DNA from: Bufo bufo
Lineage: Eukaryota > Chordata > Amphibia > Anura > Bufonidae
NCBI RefSeq assembly: GCF_905171765.1
Contig: NC_053389.1
Coordinates: 785,484,772 to 785,548,771 of the forward strand
DNA length: 64,000 nucleotides
Reading direction: 5' to 3'
Shown here: one piece after another, positions 62,870 through 64,000 of the stretch
Numbering within the stretch: the first letter of the stretch is position 1
Layout of the letters: each line of letters begins with the position of its first letter
The notes under the pieces: generated by a model
Databases searched by the model: none
What the model was told of the DNA's origin: nothing
Seen by the model: the letters and a program-made list of their open reading frames with translations, nothing else
Made by a program: the position numbers and the translations under genes

Positions 62870-63770
62870 ACTTGGGTTCAGTTCCAAGTGGTACCTGAGA
62901 GTGAGCCTGACGGTCAGATGAAGTTTTTATGAAATGTCAGTAGTTGTTCTTTCGAGCCAGTCCAGATAAGCAGTAGATCATCGATATACCAAAAGTACGC
63001 CAGAGGTTTGGTGGTGCAGGTCGTTAGAAAATCCTCCTCTAGTTTGGCCATAAAAAGGTTGGCATACTGTGGTGACAATCTACTGCCCGTGGTGCTACCC
63101 GTAGGTATATGTCTTCCCCAAAAGAAAAGTAATTGTGGTGAAGTACATACCCGATCAGTTGCAGGGCCAGTTCCGTAGCAATATTTTATTTTTTTGCAAG
63201 ATGTACTGACATGTGTCTATGCAATCCTTGTGAGGGATATTAGAGTATAGGGACTCTACATCCATAGTCACAAATTTGTGTCTTCTGGAAATGGTTCAAT
63301 GGCTGACAGTTTGCGCAGAATGTCTGTGGTGTCCTGGATATAACTGGGTGTCCTTTTCATCAAGGGTTTGAGCATATTCTCTGTTCATTGTGAGATACCT
63401 TCAGATAAGACCACGATACCTGAAATGATTGGTCTGCCAGGATTCCCTTCTTTATGTATTTTCGGTAACATATAAAAGTTCCCCCTTTTAGGACTATCCG
63501 GTATAAGGTCCAGTAGGGTGGGCGATTCCCAGTTGAAGTTCTTTATAATTTGTATAAGCCCTTATGTAAACCTTCTGGTAGAGTCTTCCTTAAGCAGTGT
63601 GTAGTATCTTTTGTTCTAGAGATGTCTGTGCCTTGAACAAAATGCAATGTCTTCATAATCACTACAGCTCCACATTTATCCGCTGGTTTGATGATGATAT
63701 TTTTGTTGGATTTCAATTATTTATTGTCCTCCTTTCCTCTACACTGAGATAGTGCTCTGTGAGGTCTGCA
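62870..63770 (-). pseudogene. Penelope-like reverse transcriptase relic
   Basis: The minus-strand translation gives, in order with frame changes: a LPKIHKEGNPGRPIISG-like region (63360-63480), QYANLFMAKLEEDFLTTCTT (about 63003-63082), and KPLAYFWYIDDLLLIWTGSK (62947-63006), where YIDD is the RT catalytic motif in the form typical of Penelope/Poseidon elements. Stops and frameshifts show it is dead. It may extend beyond the window. Confidence 0.75.
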
Positions 63771-64000
63771 GGGAAATTAATCATTTGAAGCCATGTTCTC
63801 TGACAGGTTATAGCTGAGAGCTGTGGGTCCCAACAGTGGGATCCCTTTTGGAGACCCTTCTAACAAAAAGGTATTGTGCAAAGTGGAGAACCCCTTTAGC
63901 AGCTGCCATAACAGCCATTACAAGTGCTGGCAGACATATTTCTCAATATCCTGTTTACAAATCTGCCAAGTTCTGCAGCCATACAGGAACTGGGGCCCTC

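Overview
The window is vertebrate nuclear DNA, most likely from a frog or toad (anuran). Two split genes with vertebrate-type splice sites lie in a sea of transposons: Uribo2-like piggyBac, DIRS-type tyrosine-recombinase retrotransposons, Penelope-like RT, Tc1/mariner, hAT, and many Harbinger- and Kolobok-type MITEs. That mixture fits amphibian genomes. The species cannot be named from the sequence alone.

Genes. (1) 1166-12923 (+): the last four coding exons of a fibrillar collagen, best matched to COL5A3 (C-propeptide). (2) 20689-33854 (+): all 12 coding exons of PPAN (Peter Pan/SSF1 ribosome-biogenesis factor), 530 codons, with intact splice sites and a poly(A) signal. COL5A3 and PPAN also lie close together on human 19p13.2, so this is conserved synteny. 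No orthologue of the genes between them in human (RDH8, ANGPTL6), or of P2RY11/EIF3G beyond PPAN, could be recognised.

Layout. 1-1165: AT-rich GGA minisatellite and upstream collagen intron. 1279-9038: collagen intron holding a 768-bp Harbinger MITE and a complete 6-kb piggyBac with an open 650-codon transposase. 9497-12776: intron with a Harbinger MITE that contains a mariner MITE, then a solo LTR. 13.4-20.6 kb: no recognised gene; MITEs and a second solo LTR. 20.7-33.9 kb: PPAN, whose intron 1 carries a 50-bp-period minisatellite and whose intron 3 is mostly nested MITEs. 34.4-39.2 kb: second piggyBac, broken. 39.2-41.1 kb: DIRS relic. 41.1-50.9 kb: an L1 copy split by a deep nest of insertions. 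51-59 kb: MITEs and a nearly complete DIRS element with few lesions. 59-64 kb: MITEs, a Tc1 relic, and a Penelope-like RT relic.

Only COL5A3 and PPAN are host genes here. The two open transposase genes (piggyBac 5820-7772 and Tc1 48811-49827) are the only mobile-element genes that look functional. The most unusual structures are the alternating inverted-repeat ladder in the piggyBac 3' region, the insertion nest at 41-51 kb whose order can be read from target-site duplications, and a DIRS recombinase whose catalytic tyrosine codon appears to have become a stop.
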